From Sanguinoderma infundibulare (lineage: Eukaryota > Basidiomycota > Agaricomycetes > Polyporales > Polyporaceae), in NCBI GenBank assembly GCA_032821775.1, contig JAVLRN010000003.1, forward strand, positions 806,001 through 870,000: a stretch of DNA of 64,000 nucleotides, written 5' to 3'. Positions within the stretch are counted from its first letter, which is position 1; each line of letters opens with the position of its first letter. The translations under genes were made by a program, and so were the position numbers. The notes under the pieces are model-generated. The model ran no database searches and was not told the origin of the DNA. It worked only from the letters and a program-made list of their open reading frames with translations. Shown one piece after another: positions 45,749 to 61,484 of the stretch.

Positions 45749-46845
45749 ATGGCGCAGAATAGGGTTAGGGTTTTCATGTCTGTATCCTCACTCTTCCCCG
45801 CTTGCTCTCGGGCATTCGTCTCCTCAAGGCGTGCCCTTTCACTTCGTAATGCACCTTCATCTCGCCTTACGCTACCCGTGAACGGTCGGAGATGCTTGCA
45901 AAGAGCCTACTCTCAAAACCCGAATCCGACCCAGCAGACATCCTCCGGCATTCGGGATAAATCAGCAGTCGGCGTACGTCCTCCCACGTCTTACCGAATC
46001 GGAGAACTACGCTAAGTGAATATGTGGATACGATTTAATAGGTATTCACTCCAAAAGCTGCCGCTATATTCGTCGTCACGGGCTTAGCTCTCTTCTTCTA
46101 CTTCGGGAGCGAAAAGGAGAAGTTGCAGGACCAACGACGTGCGTAGCAACCCCCGCTTCTCTTTGGCCGTTCTCTCACCGCATCCTCCTTCTCATTTGGA
46201 TGCCCAGGCAAAGAGCGAGAGGATCAAGTGGTCGGAAGGCCACAAGTTGGTGGGCCGTTCACGCTCACTACTCACAAGGGAGAGACCTTCACGGAGAAGG
46301 ACCTGCTGGGCAAATGGAGCCTCATCTACTTTGGCTTCACAAACTGTCCTGACATTTGTCCCGAGGAGCTGGACAAGATGAGTGCAGCAGTTGAGAAACT
46401 CGGTGCGTGTCCTGTCACCCATGCAAGTCCCCCAGTCTCTTACCAGCTCTCCTTCCTCAATCCACGTCCACGTCCACCCCGCCATCCAGACAAAGAGTAC
46501 GGCCCCATTGTTCAACCAGTCTTCATCTCCGTCGACCCCGCTCGCGACACCGTCCCCCAGGTCGCACGCTACGTCTCCGAGTTCCACCCGCGCCTCATCG
46601 GACTCACGGGCGACTACGCGACGCTCAAGGCGACGTGCAAGGCGTACCGCGTATACTTCTCCACGCCCCCGAATGCCAAGGCGACGGACGACTACCTCGT
46701 CGACCACTCGATCTTCTTCTACTTTATGGACCCCAACGGCCAGTTCGTCGACGCGTTCGGGAAGGCAAACACCGAGTCGGACGTCATCGAGCGAGTCCAG
46801 AAAGAGGTCGCACGGTGGGAGCGGGATACGGGGCGCAAGGTATAG
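45749..46845 (+). CDS. SCO1: SCO1 copper chaperone for cytochrome c oxidase
   Basis: Exons 45749-45973, 46042-46138, 46208-46402 and 46490-46845 give 290 residues. SCO1 delivers copper to the CuA site of Cox2 in the inner mitochondrial membrane. The N-terminus is basic and Ser/Arg-rich (import signal), with one membrane helix around residues 80-97. A thioredoxin-fold domain carries the copper ligands Cys154 and Cys158 in GFTNCPDIC and His245 in VDHSIFF. VFISVDPARDT and FHPRLIGLTG are family blocks. A second ATG nine codons downstream could also serve as start. Convergent with the NDUFB7-type gene, 240 bp apart. Confidence 0.93.
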
Positions 46846-47085
46846 GGTGGAGAATCTGAGACTCGATGCTAGGAAGAACGGGTCGGAAGGCAAGTGATGA
46901 CGAGGGTACTTTACGTTCATGCTTGGGGCACTACGTCCCTTGTATTAGTCTATCTCCACTCATAGAACTAAACATGCATCCAGCACTCTTGTGTGCCAGC
47001 GCGACTGTGCACGCCGAATACGATGCATGCCAGCCTGGTGTCGAGAAAGCAACGGAAGTAGACTATACGATCAAGGTCTAATACA

Positions 47086-47530
47086 TCACTCCTCCTCTGC
47101 CGCCGCGAGCTTGCGTTTGGAAAGCTCCTTCATCCGGCGAAGGTAGCTAGACAATGGTCAGATCAGCCTGTGGAGAAAGGCCAACAGAACGACTCACTCC
47201 TCATATTGGCATCTGGAAAGCAAGTGAAATGTCACTTGCGTTTTCTGAACGAAGGCAGAAGCACGACTCACTTCTCGTATGCGTGCCTCTCGTTCTCACA
47301 TTCCCATGGCATGTAGAGCTTGTCTTTCCGGCAGACGTTCAAAGGAATAAGCAGGCTATCGAGCGCGTTTCAAGCGGACCATGGGGAAGGCGGAAGACAG
47401 CACGTTTGAAGTCAGTTGAACGAAGTGCAGCGGCTTACAAGGGTACGCACGAAGAGCATTGATCCCTCCAGCCGAGTGGCACCTTCGCGGTCCTGAGCTC
47501 AGACTGAGATGCGGTGGTCGAGGAAGTCAT
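47086..47530 (-). CDS. NDUFB7: NDUFB7-type subunit of NADH:ubiquinone oxidoreductase (complex I)
   Basis: Exons in transcription order are 47530-47451, 47355-47272, 47212-47198 and 47146-47086, giving 79 residues. The protein has the twin CX9C signature: Cys25/Cys35 (QCSSLLIPLNVC) and Cys46/Cys56 (ECENERHAYEKC), followed by QYEDYLRRMKELSKRK. This matches NDUFB7 (B18), an accessory subunit on the intermembrane-space face of the complex I membrane arm that is imported by the Mia40 pathway. The third exon is only 15 nt, encoding the residues around the last cysteine. The gene is too split to be seen as one frame. Same strand as RPN10, 315 bp downstream of its stop. Confidence 0.88.
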
Positions 47531-47844
47531 GGTGGTGAGCGTCGTGGTCGCTGCTCAGTCCCACTTCTCGTCTCCGGAGCCCAAATGGGCGTCTATAGCG
47601 CACTCGGGTTATGGTTTCGTACGCGCTGCCACCAGGTCGATACTCCGAGCTTTCGTTCTTTGCTGTATTCCGAACCGGCGATTGCATTCAGAGCCGTCGG
47701 AGATTGACATGTTCACACCGTGACAACAGCGCAGGCAAACGGGACAGATGGGGATGGTGTACATTGTATTCCGACGGGAAGATGAAAACTGCTATGGCGG
47801 AAGAAAGCTATGGAAACATCAACACGAGCACTAGACCATACCGC
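47531..47844. other. Intergenic between RPN10 and the NDUFB7-type gene
   Basis: 314 bp on the minus strand between the RPN10 stop and the next start; it should hold the RPN10 3' end and the promoter of the complex I subunit. No motif was recognised. Confidence 0.5.
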
Positions 47845-49062
47845 TCATTTCTGCTGCTGGTTGTTGCCCTTCGTACTCATCTCGATAGCGCGGTTGATCG
47901 CATCCTCTTCGTCCTTATTATCCTCGGCCATTTCCACATCCTGAGCTTGTGACATGGCCAATGCTCGTGCGAGCATGGCATCCTCGTCTTCATCGTCCTC
48001 GTCCGCAGCTGGTGCTGTCGACGCCGCGGCGGGTTGCGCAGCGGGTGGAGCTGGTGCTGACGCTTGCGGGGCGGGAGCAGAAGGTTCGGAGGTGGAAGGA
48101 GCTCCCGAGGCCTGTGAGGCGGCCTGCGCAGCTGCGGCTTGACGGGCTTGCTCCTCCTCCATTGACATACGCAGCGCCTTGGCGTAGAGATGGATAAGTG
48201 ACTGTGAACACCGAGATCCAAGGATGGTACGACATACCATGGCAAGTTCAGGATCAAGACTAGGGTCGACACCAAACTCGAAACCGGCGGTGCCTGGGCC
48301 CGGTGCGCCGGCGTCGCCCATGGCCTCTTCTGGAATGCCGCGGTCACCGGCAAGGATGGGAGAGGTGAGGATGGCGTCGGACAACAAATGTGCCCCTGGT
48401 GGTACGGCAAGAAAATGGCTATGGGTAAAATGGAATGTGAGGAATGGGAACGTGGGTGATAGGATGAGAGATGTGGACACTGACCAATTGTCACCACTTG
48501 TTACGTTGTCGACGAAGGTCTTGAGGATACTGCGCTCGCCCTCCTCGATACCGTCGCCAAACGCAATGAAGTCTACAGCGACATTGTTCTTCTTGAGTCG
48601 CTTTGCGAGCTTGACCATGAACTTCTCGTCGGCAGCCTGGGCTTCGAGGGGGGAGCCAACGAAGACAACTACGCGCTGGCGGAGGTTCTTGTTTGATCTG
48701 TGCTTGAGGGCAAGGAGGGCCTTCTCGATGGCATTTGGGATGTTTGCGACACCGCCGAGCTTGTCCTCTGCTTGGTTGATGGCGCCGAGGATGGAACCGA
48801 CTTCTTTGGTGTTTGTGACGAGGACTTCTGGGCTACATGGACAGCGTTTGTAAGCCTAAGAGGTGGGTGTTCAGAAATGGGGAACAGACCCTTTTCCGGC
48901 CATGGTCATGAAGCCGACGGTGTTCTCTGGGTTGGAGTCGACCTTTGTCTGGAAGAGGGTGGTGACTGCGTCTGATTGGGCGCGGAATCTGTCTGGATGG
49001 TAGTCGCCATTGCGCATGTACTCGGAGTTATCGACGATGATTATGGTGGCCTCGAGGGGCAT
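47845..49062 (-). CDS. RPN10: RPN10/S5a, ubiquitin receptor of the 26S proteasome
   Basis: Exons in transcription order are 49062-48890, 48832-48485, 48418-48238 and 48177-47845, giving 344 residues. RPN10 sits in the 19S regulatory particle and binds polyubiquitin. The N-terminal von Willebrand A domain (about 1-190) begins EATIIIVDNSEYMRNGDY, with ENTVGFMTMAG, and KKNNVAVDFIAFGDG further on. A ubiquitin-interacting motif lies around 229-246 (PELAMALRMSMEEEQ). Two more UIM-like helices lie near the end (AMLARALAMSQ and AINRAIEMS), separated by an Ala/Pro-rich linker. Extra UIMs beyond the single one of budding yeast are common in other eukaryotes. Confidence 0.94.
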
Positions 49063-49696
49063 GGTGGGCAGGGCGGGTACAGCAAAGGCAAGAGCAGGCA
49101 GTTGCAGGTCAGTCTCAGCCTCGCGCGCGGTGGAACGCGTCAGCGCAGACGCGTCCTGCTCAGCGTCTAGCGTCGGTCACGTGCACGGAGGCGTCGGGCG
49201 TCGGGCGTTGAGCCAGTCTTGGCGGCTCGGCGGCTCGGCGCTGCGAGCTGTCGGATATATTGGCCACAGCGGACTGCGCGTTCGACGCCGAGGAAACAAT
49301 GTATGGCTGCGGTGGAGACAAGAGAGAGCGGAGGAGGAGAGCAAGAGAGGGCGGGCCCTGCCCTGAAGCAATCGCGATAACGGGAAGAGGCGAATCAGGC
49401 ATGGATCATCAGCACAGCGCCCTTTGCCCAAACCCCTCTCAGTCTCTCGCATCTTCGGCCTCGTTCTTGCCCTCATCGTCCACATCGTCAACGTCCCAAA
49501 GGTCAGTCGACTCGCTTTCCCCGCCCTCGCACCCGCGCTCACCTTATTTCCGACATCGGTCTTCTTGCCCCATTCCGATCCCGGTCGACTGCTCGCTGCG
49601 CCTGCATCGCCTCATTTCGTCCGCCAATATATAACCTCCCGCACTCCCCCCAGTCCCTTCTTCACTACTTTTCTTCTTACGAACTAGCACGACAAC
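49063..49696. promoter_or_regulatory. Divergent promoter region of RPN10 and actin
   Basis: The 634 bp between the start codons hold a CACGTG palindrome at 49,178-49,183. GC-rich tandem repeats follow (GCGTCGG and GGCGGCTC at about 49,191-49,235), then pyrimidine-rich DNA towards actin. No proteasome-type GGTGGCAAA element was seen. Confidence 0.6.
49628..49634 (+). promoter_or_regulatory. TATA box of the actin gene
   Basis: TATATAA lies 69 bp upstream of the actin start codon and is followed by a CT-rich tract (about 49,637-49,680), a typical layout of highly expressed fungal promoters. Confidence 0.7.
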
Positions 49697-51227
<1,531 letters not shown>

Positions 51228-51755
51228 ACCGTGGTCTGGAAAAACGAAGAAGGCGCTGTTGGCGATGTCGTAGATAACCCCCTACCGTACGCTACCGTTC
51301 TTTTGTTTGCCCGCTTTCATGACCGCACTCCGCTGGATATGCTGCTCGGCGGGGATGTTTTCTTGCGCTGTGGCGATGGGCGGGGTTTACTTGTATTATG
51401 TTGATGTTGGGACGTGAATGACAAATGAATGACCCTTTTATGAATCACTTGTTGTCCAGCATGGGTAGTTAGGCGGGACGGAAACGCGCGACAGGCGAAG
51501 TGCCAATGCTTAAATCCTCGAGTGATGTCGCGTGTCTGTGTCTATTATGGTATACGTCCTTTGTGTACATACAAGTAGAGTACGTTCACGCGCGGTGATC
51601 ACGCTGACCCATAGGCCAGACGAAAGAAATTGAGCATCTGGAATTTAACCCCTCCAAGAAAGTCGTCGTCACTACACTACTACAAGGCCCGCCTTTGCAG
51701 GTCCCATCTAACCCTCTCCAACCCCACGATGGCTGCACACGCGCATCCTCTCCAT
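51228..51755. other. 3' flanks of convergent actin and SEC14
   Basis: 528 bp with no open frame of interest; it should hold both 3' untranslated regions. No motif was recognised. Confidence 0.6.
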
Positions 51756-52956
51756 CTATGCCGAAGGATTCCAGGGACCGGTATCGCTCAAAGAGCACCC
51801 AGCCGCGCACTGACAGGTGCCGCCAAATTCCTTCGGAAGGTTCTCCGCCGGGATTTGCGCGAGGAGCTTGTCCTTGTAGGAGCTGCCCAGGATGTCGATC
51901 TTGGCCACGGTGGCCTCGTCGAGCCAGGGCTTGATGAACGTCCAGACGGTAGAGAACGCCCAGGGCGCGTTGATGATGTAGAACTTGCCCATCGTTTCTG
52001 GGTAGCGGTCCTGGCCGATGGCTGCGGCCTGCATGACGTAGTCCTTGACGCGGTAGAAGTTGCTGAGCGAGACGTTGGAGAGGTCGAGGATCGTGCACGA
52101 CGTCTCGACCGGGTGCCCGACCGACTTGGAGCACGCGGGCAGGCGCTCGGTCAAGAACTTCTCGTACTCGTACACGAGCCGCTTCAGCTGGCGTTCCTGG
52201 CTCGTGATGGCGTACAGGGCCTTGATGTCGAGGAGCCCGAGCCGCTCGATGTAGATCGGCCGGCCGTCCTGTGTGAGCGCGGCGCGGCGCGGTGGTGCAC
52301 GGTGCAGCAGCAGAGTGCGCGGCGGTGACGCGATGCATCAAGGCGCAGGTAGTGGAGACGAGCAGGAATAGAACGTGAGCGGGGGCCATTGGGGCGCGAT
52401 GGGGTACAACAGACCTTGTCGGTCTTGTGGTAGTACTGGGGGTAGTACTTGTCCACCTCCTCCTTTTCCTTGAAGTCAAAGTTCCTAGCGAGCACACGCA
52501 TGATCAGTTCCCCGCGTAAATACCAGTTTCGAAGGATAAACGAAGCGACTCACGTCATGATGTCGTCGACGCCGAACTCCTTCCTCCACTGCTCGCACGA
52601 GACGATCATCGCCTTGGCCTTCTCCACATCGAATTTGCGTGCACGCAAAAACCTATATCGCACCGCAGCAAACGACACATGTCAGCGAGACATACCCCTA
52701 CGTGTCCACCGTGCGCCGCATCCGCAGCTAGCCAGCACGGGCGCACACATTCGAGCTAGCGTACACACCTGAGGAGGGTCGCATCATCGTGGCGCTCGGG
52801 GACGAAGAGGCCACCCTCTTGAAGCTCCTTCTTGAGCTTGTCGAGTGCGTGCTGCTGGGGGACGGTGAGGTTGCCCCGGCGGCCTGGGAGTGGCTTGTAG
52901 TTCGGGTCCGTGACGCCGTCGGGCATGGGGCTCGCGCTCGCCTGCTCGGTGCTCAT
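51756..52956 (-). CDS. SEC14: SEC14 phosphatidylinositol/phosphatidylcholine transfer protein
   Basis: Exons in transcription order are 52956-52769, 52652-52554, 52484-52415 and 52268-51756, giving 289 residues, near the size of yeast Sec14. The N-terminal CRAL-TRIO helix region ends in [15 protein letters not shown] and is followed by the lipid-binding domain with [45 protein letters not shown] and the final [11 protein letters not shown]. Sec14 exchanges PI and PC between membranes and supports Golgi export. The third intron is the longest at 146 bp. The frame ends shortly after [10 protein letters not shown], where the family normally ends. Confidence 0.93.
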
Positions 52957-53761
52957 GGTGCGTATTATCTCGGAACGTGGACGCGCTCTAGCGGGGTGCC
53001 GGTCTAATGGGGGACGCGTGGGGTATCAAGCGAGACGAGAGTGGGCGTTGGTCGTGTGCGGGAGGATGGGAGTGGATGAGGAGGGATGGGGGAAGAAATG
53101 ATCAAGGCGGAGAGGAGCTCTATAAGGAAGTGATGATCTTGCCCTCTCAGGCGCCCTCGCGGCCTGTGTCCCGCACTCGCCTCCATCCACCATCCCATCC
53201 CATCCCTCCCGCCGACGTCAACAATAGTCAGGCACACGACTCCACACATGTCTCACTCGGCCATCGTCCGCCGCGTGACGGCTGGAAGCACACGCGATGG
53301 GGTCATAAGTACTGCTACAAACATATTTTGATTACTGATGTACAGAGCCCGGGATCGCAAGTTGAGTCGCGACATGCACCGGGCTCATCTACTCGGGGAT
53401 GGTTAGATACACTAGCAGAGATGCGTGCAATAGCCGGCATAGCGGGCGCGCGTAAGGTACTGGGGGCTTCGGCGCGCCAGAAAGGCTCGCCAGCTAGAGG
53501 TGTCGTGAGCGATTGAGCGTGTGGGGCGCGTTTTTGGCTGTTGAAAGTGGCAATGATGGGGAATGGGGAACAATGCATGAGAATGGGCGTGCAGGTTGAA
53601 ATGCAGTGTGTGTGAGCAGCGAAAGAGCGACAGAGGATGAGATGCACAAACAGACAACTTTTAATCCAACAATTACCCAGCCGTCGATAATGATGAACGA
53701 CGGGAGAGAAAGCACGAGACCAAGATGGAGCACGGCCTTGGCAGGACGAGATGGTTGTGCT
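52957..53761. other. Intergenic between EMG1 stop and SEC14 start
   Basis: 805 bp, expected to hold the SEC14 promoter and the EMG1 3' end. Frames in both directions (up to 169 codons, 53,007-53,516 plus) overlap each other and show no domain. Confidence 0.55.
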
Positions 53762-55239
53762 TCAAACAATGTCCCAGAGGTCCTCCAGCGCACAACAGAA
53801 CTAGACAACCAGTTAACACACTATGCGCCTCCGACGGACCGTTGCTCACCTTGCCGCAAGCAACTGATGCGCTCAGTGGATACTCGCTGATGCCAATCTT
53901 CGCGTCTACGATCCCGTCCGCAAAGTCATCCTTCCCACGAGCCATTGCACCCACAAAGACGGCGATGTTGTGCGTCTCGGGCAACGTGGGCAGGTACTTC
54001 GATAACTTGGCTACCGGGGCATCACCGGACAACGCTATGAATTGCCGTCAAGTCAAAATGGCAGTGTGGCACGGTGAAGGGACGAGAGGTAAATACGTAC
54101 TGAGCTTAATCGTGTTCGCGGGGAGGTGGTCAGTCACCGGGTTCTAATACGTACAAGACATGAGATAACAGGGACGAGGCACGACAAGAAAACGCTGCAG
54201 AACACGTACCTTGATGACTTTGAGAAGCTTCTCCGGCCCATTGACACCACGGATCGATAGCTTGTGCAGGAGTTGTACTAGAAGCAACCGGTGAGAATCC
54301 GCCGAATAATGCGCAAGAGGTGCGGACGGACCCATCAAACCGCTGAACCGCTTGAAGGTCCGGGGGATGCGGACGTGAGGGTTGACCTCGATGAGGACGC
54401 CCTTGGCGGTGTGGATGTAAACTTGCAGCAAGCCGGCCTTGTTGAGAGGCGAGTCGAGCAGCGTCAACAGGCACTGCAGGCAAGAGATATGATGCTCAGA
54501 AAACCTATCCCTCCCACCAAGAGCGGAATAGAAAGGTAGCAAGACGCACCTGATGAGTGATATCGGGCCTGGCGTCCGCGATGTCTCTCCCGGTCTTGGC
54601 TAAGATGCCCTGGTGATCGTCGCAGTTCAAGAGGGCGTACTTGACGTCCCCCTCCCTCCCGTTCTTGGACCTGCCCGCGGTGCTAACCCGATATGCCTCC
54701 AAACAGGCCTGCTCGAGAACAACATAAAGCTTCCTCTGGTTCGAGGCTGGGCCGCTCTTGGAGACGTGGGCCTGGACGGGGAGCATGAGGGGATTGGCCT
54801 GCTGCAAGAGGGGGTTGTTGGTCGTCTGCTGGTGCTGCATTTTTCTCGCCTTGGATGACGGCAGGGGGCGCGTCGGCCGCTCGTTTATTTTTGAGTGTGC
54901 GAGGACGGCGGGGTTGGAGATGGTGGTGGGAGGAGAGTGGGGGCCAGAGGGATGGTCGATCTGCATGGGATCGGGGCGGGCCCGGGGTACGTCCGGTTCC
55001 TTTTCTGTCTCTTCCTCGCTCGAATCCGACGAGGACGAAGAGGACTCGTCCTCCGCCGCCCGCTTTTCGCGCTGGCGCCGCTCGTTTGGGGGTGTGGACT
55101 TTGGGCGAGCGGGAACGTCGACATCGAGAGTCGCGCGCTGGCCGACGGCGGAGAGGACGGGGCGCGTGATGTTTCCGGAATGACGGCGACGGCGGGCGGG
55201 GACGGACGCGAGGGACATGGCGGAGGAAGGAGAAAGCAA
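53762..55239 (-). CDS. EMG1: EMG1/NEP1, 18S rRNA pseudouridine N1-methyltransferase
   Basis: Exons in transcription order are 55239-54550, 54473-54332, 54277-54210, 54143-54101, 54034-53850 and 53800-53762, giving 388 residues (381 from the second ATG). EMG1 is a SPOUT methyltransferase needed for 40S ribosome biogenesis in the nucleolus. The core is clear: [82 protein letters not shown], and the SAM-site region [17 protein letters not shown]. The N-terminus is about 130-140 residues longer than in yeast and is disordered, basic at first and then a Ser/Glu/Asp run. An upstream minus-strand ATG at 55,480 opens another frame, possibly an upstream leader. Confidence 0.93.
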
Positions 55240-55815
55240 GATAAAAGGAAGGGACGGGGACGGGACGTGGACGGGGACGGGACAAGGTCGAGAGGATGGG
55301 GGTGGATTGGCAAGGGGCGAGGGATTGTCGCGCGCGTGGCGGAATGACTAGTACTACCTGGCCTCCCTCACGCTCACGCTCGTCTTGCCTGACGGCAGTC
55401 CCAGCCCACGCACGCACCTTCTCGGCAAGTCGCCCCTGTGACATTCTTCGTGCCGTCGCCTTAGGCACGCGGAACGACATATATACTCATGCATGCTGCG
55501 TTGGGGCACAAACCAACGTCGCGCTCGAGAACATGATCATATCGACCCCATCATCGCCGATCGGACTTCAGTCACCATTTGACTCCTCGGCCGGGCGATG
55601 CCATTCAGTACTTCTAGACCTACATACAAAGTAGATAGGCATATATGCAGCACAACGCTACCCGACATCGGCCCAGGTCGGCCGTACCTGCAAGTGCCAA
55701 TACTGTGCCATGAAACGAAACGTCCGGTCTCGTGCATGGCTGCTTCCATGGTGTGATCAACCGTTCGGTCCCCCTCCTCGGCCCGGTCAGACAGCTGCAT
55801 CTACCTTCAAGGCAT
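55240..55815. other. Intergenic between UPRT stop and EMG1 start
   Basis: 576 bp containing the probable EMG1 promoter. A minus-strand ATG at 55,480 (MSFRVPKATARRM...) followed by a GTGCGT donor could be an upstream reading frame or leader exon; this is not supported further. Confidence 0.5.
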
Positions 55816-58293
<2,478 letters not shown>

Positions 58294-60965
58294 ATGTCCT
58301 TCGGCTCCCGGATAGACGTCCCACCTTACGATCTACACTCTCACCTCACCGATACCTCTCCTCCCCCCACAACCGCTCATGGCGCCTTCGAGACTCCCCC
58401 GAGCTCTCCTCGCCTCGATCCCCAGTCAGAGAACACCACCGCCCATCCCGACCTACCCTATTCCATCCCGCCAACGACCCCCTCCGAATCAGGCCCTCGC
58501 AACTCATACGTCGTCCCCTCCTCTTCTCCCGCTTCTTCCCGCCCTATGCTCTCCGATGACACCAAACTCAACCAGTCCAACGTGCCCCCCGGAGAGGCCG
58601 CCTATCTTGCCGCCCTCGCCCAGAAGGAGGCAGAGGATGCCCGCAAGTCCCGTCCCGCAAAGCGCAGACGCCTCCACATCTGGCTTGCCCTCGGCCTCCT
58701 CGCCGTTATCATCATCGTCCTCGCTATCGTTCTCCCAGTCGTCCTTGTCTCCAACGACCATTCTGGCTCCAACTCTGGCTCCGGGTCCGGCCACGGTAAC
58801 GACGGCTCCTCAGGTCAACCAGGACACAACGGCAACCCAGCCAACCCCGAGTCCCCTACCGGTGCCATCACTGGCGGCGATGGTTCAACCGTCGTGATGG
58901 CCGACGGAACCTCCTTCATCTATACCAACAAGCTTGGCGGCTTCTGTACGTCCCAAAACCGTTCCTTCTCGCTTCTCATACTGTACATCCACTGACATCA
59001 TCTCTTCCCACTTACCCAGGGGTCGACGATCCCACCAACCCGTTCAACAACAGCGCCCGTGCTCAATCGTTTACCAAATCGCTGGCCGAGGACTGGGACT
59101 ACTCGACCGACCAGATCCGCGGCGTCAACCTCGGCGGATGGCTCGTCCTCGAGCCCTTCATCGCCCCCGCTGTGTTCGAGAAGTACCAAAACGTTCCATC
59201 GAGCCAGTCCCTCCCTGGTGGCGATGTTCATGATGAATGGACTCTGAGCGTCGCCATGCTTAACGACACCAACCCCGGTGGCGGCATTGGCCAGATCGAG
59301 GATCATTACAAGACTTTCATTGTGAGCGCACTTCCGTCCATTCTCGCCTCCCCCGTCCTGGCGTCCGCCCTTACCATGCCGTCTTTTTACAGACCGAGCA
59401 GGACTTTGCCGAGATTGCAGGCGCAGGCCTCAACTGGATCCGTCTCCCCATTCCGTACTGGGCGATTGAGACCTGGCCGGGCGAGCCCTTCCTGGCCAAG
59501 ACGGCGTGGGACTACGTCCTCCTCGCGTTCAAGTGGGCACGAAAGTACGGCTTGCGCATATACCTCGAGCTGCACACCATACCCGGCTCGCAGAATGGGT
59601 ACAACCATTCCGGCCGCATGGGGACCATCAACTTCCTCAACGGTTACATGGGTATCGCGAACGCGCAGCGGACGATGGACTACATCCGCTTCATTACGGA
59701 GTTCATCTCCCAGAATGGCTATTCGGACGTCGTCCCGATGTTTGGGCCCATCAACGAGCCGCTTCTGGGCATCATTGGGCGGGACCAGCTGTATCGATTG
59801 TGAGTGTCTTCCCTCGTGACTCATGGGGACGTCTCTGATACTTTGCGACTTCCAGCTATCTGCAGGTACACGACATGATCCGTGGTATCACCGGTATCGG
59901 CAAGGGTCCTTACATCGTCATACATGACGGCTTCCAAGCAGATTCGTCGTTCAAGGACTTCTTTCCCGGCTCCGACGTGAGCGCATCCTTCCGCACATGT
60001 GTGCCCATTCTTCCTTAAGGCTAATCCCGTGATAGCGCATCGTCCTCGACACCCATCCCTACGTCGCGTTCGGGGGCGACTTTGACCACCCCCTCACCCA
60101 CTGGCCGCAAGTTGGCTGCGTCGCCTACGGGAACAACCAGTCCCAAATGGACTTTGGCATTACCGTCTCGGGCGAGTGGAGCGGGGCGATCAACAACTGC
60201 GGCAAGTGGGTCCTCAACGTCGGCCAAGAGTCGCAGTACGCCGGGTGCCCGACTTGGGATGATTGGCCCAACTGGACGGACGATATGAAGAGCGGCATCA
60301 AGAACTTCATCATGGCCCAGATGGACTCGATGGCACTCCCGGGCTACTTTTATTGGACGTGGAAAGTCGGTAACTCGTCCGTGACCGGCAAGGTCGAGGC
60401 TCCGTTCTGGTCTTACAAGCTTGGCTTCGAAAACGGTATGTCGCCACCCCCGCAGCGCTCCCTGCTAGCAGTCCACTGACACCTCTCTTCAGGTTGGGTC
60501 CCAGAAGACCCCCGCGAAGCTCTCGGACTGTGTGCGGCCCATGGGTTCCTCCGGAACCTTCCTTGGGACGGCAACTACAAGCCCTGGCAGACCGGTGGTG
60601 CCGGCGCGGGCAATATCGACCCGAGCGCCGTCGCACAATACGGCCAATACCCTCCCCCCGCCCTGTCCAACGTCGCCGGCGCGGACGTAGCCCAGCTTCC
60701 CGTGTATACCGCCACGGCCCCACCTATCACTCTTCCGCTCCCCAAGTTCACCGCCGCCACCGTCACTGTGGGTAACGGCTGGGCGAACCCGCAGGACACC
60801 GCGTTGAAGTATGCCCCGATCGAAGGCTGCGTATACCCGAACGTGTGGGGCCCCGACCCCGGGGCAACCGCGGCTGTTTGCAACGGCAATGCCGCTCGGG
60901 CTCTAGATGTCATGCCGGCCACAGTGACTGCTGCTCCTGCTACCCCTGCTCCGACTCCTGTATGA
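58294..60965 (+). CDS. Membrane-anchored GH5 exo-1,3-beta-glucanase
   Basis: Exons 58294-58945, 59020-59321, 59393-59799, 59856-59976, 60036-60435 and 60493-60965 give 784 residues. A Ser/Pro-rich cytosolic N-terminus of about 125 residues ends in KRRR, followed by one membrane helix (about 129-152), a Gly/Ser linker and the catalytic domain. This is the type II layout of ExgD-like enzymes. GH5 signatures are RGVNLGGWLVLEPF, GLNWIRLPIPYWA, the acid/base Glu440 in GPINEPL and the nucleophile Glu541 in TVSGEWSGA. The enzyme should release glucose from beta-1,3-glucan at the cell surface during wall remodelling. A C-terminal Ala/Pro/Thr-rich tail follows. An in-frame ATG at 58,237 would add 19 residues. 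Confidence 0.92.
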
Positions 60966-61484
60966 TGGACTGTATGACGCATGCAGGTGCACATTTGGCT
61001 CTCGATCTTTCCTGGGTTAGATACCTTGTGGAATTAGCCTTTGGTGGTTTGCTTTCTGGACATAGATACGACATGGACTCATGAGTTATTCGCATTTCTC
61101 ACGAACTCATACACTTGCTGGAATTTGTCTTTTATGCTGAACGCTCCTCGTCTGTACCGACATCGCATTCATTTACCCGTTCCGTTCGTTGTTCATGTGG
61201 TCTCTGTAGCCATTATACACGTACTCATATGGTACCCGACCAAAACATGCTCACAATGCTAGGAATATACACCGTGCCCTTGATTTTGTTTCGAAAATGA
61301 GTATGAGATACACCGTTGCGTCTCAAGAACGATATGCACATTCCGAAGATCGAGCGGCCGCCTTGTTTCTCTGCATTGCGTGATCGTGACTGGGAATAAT
61401 AACCATCGTCGCGGTAGTGACGATGTCCGGCACTGCTTATCACTGCTTCCACTCTAGATCTCACCACCTCCGCCAATTGACAAA
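60966..61484. other. Intergenic between the GH5 and methyltransferase genes
   Basis: 519 bp, AT-richer than its neighbours; expected 3' end of the GH5 gene and promoter of the next. Nothing else was recognised. Confidence 0.55.

Noticed and set aside
54683..55480. 265-codon minus-strand frame overlapping EMG1 exon 1
   Set aside because: Mostly a shadow of EMG1 in another phase; Arg/Pro-rich with no domain. Only its first codons could be an upstream leader.
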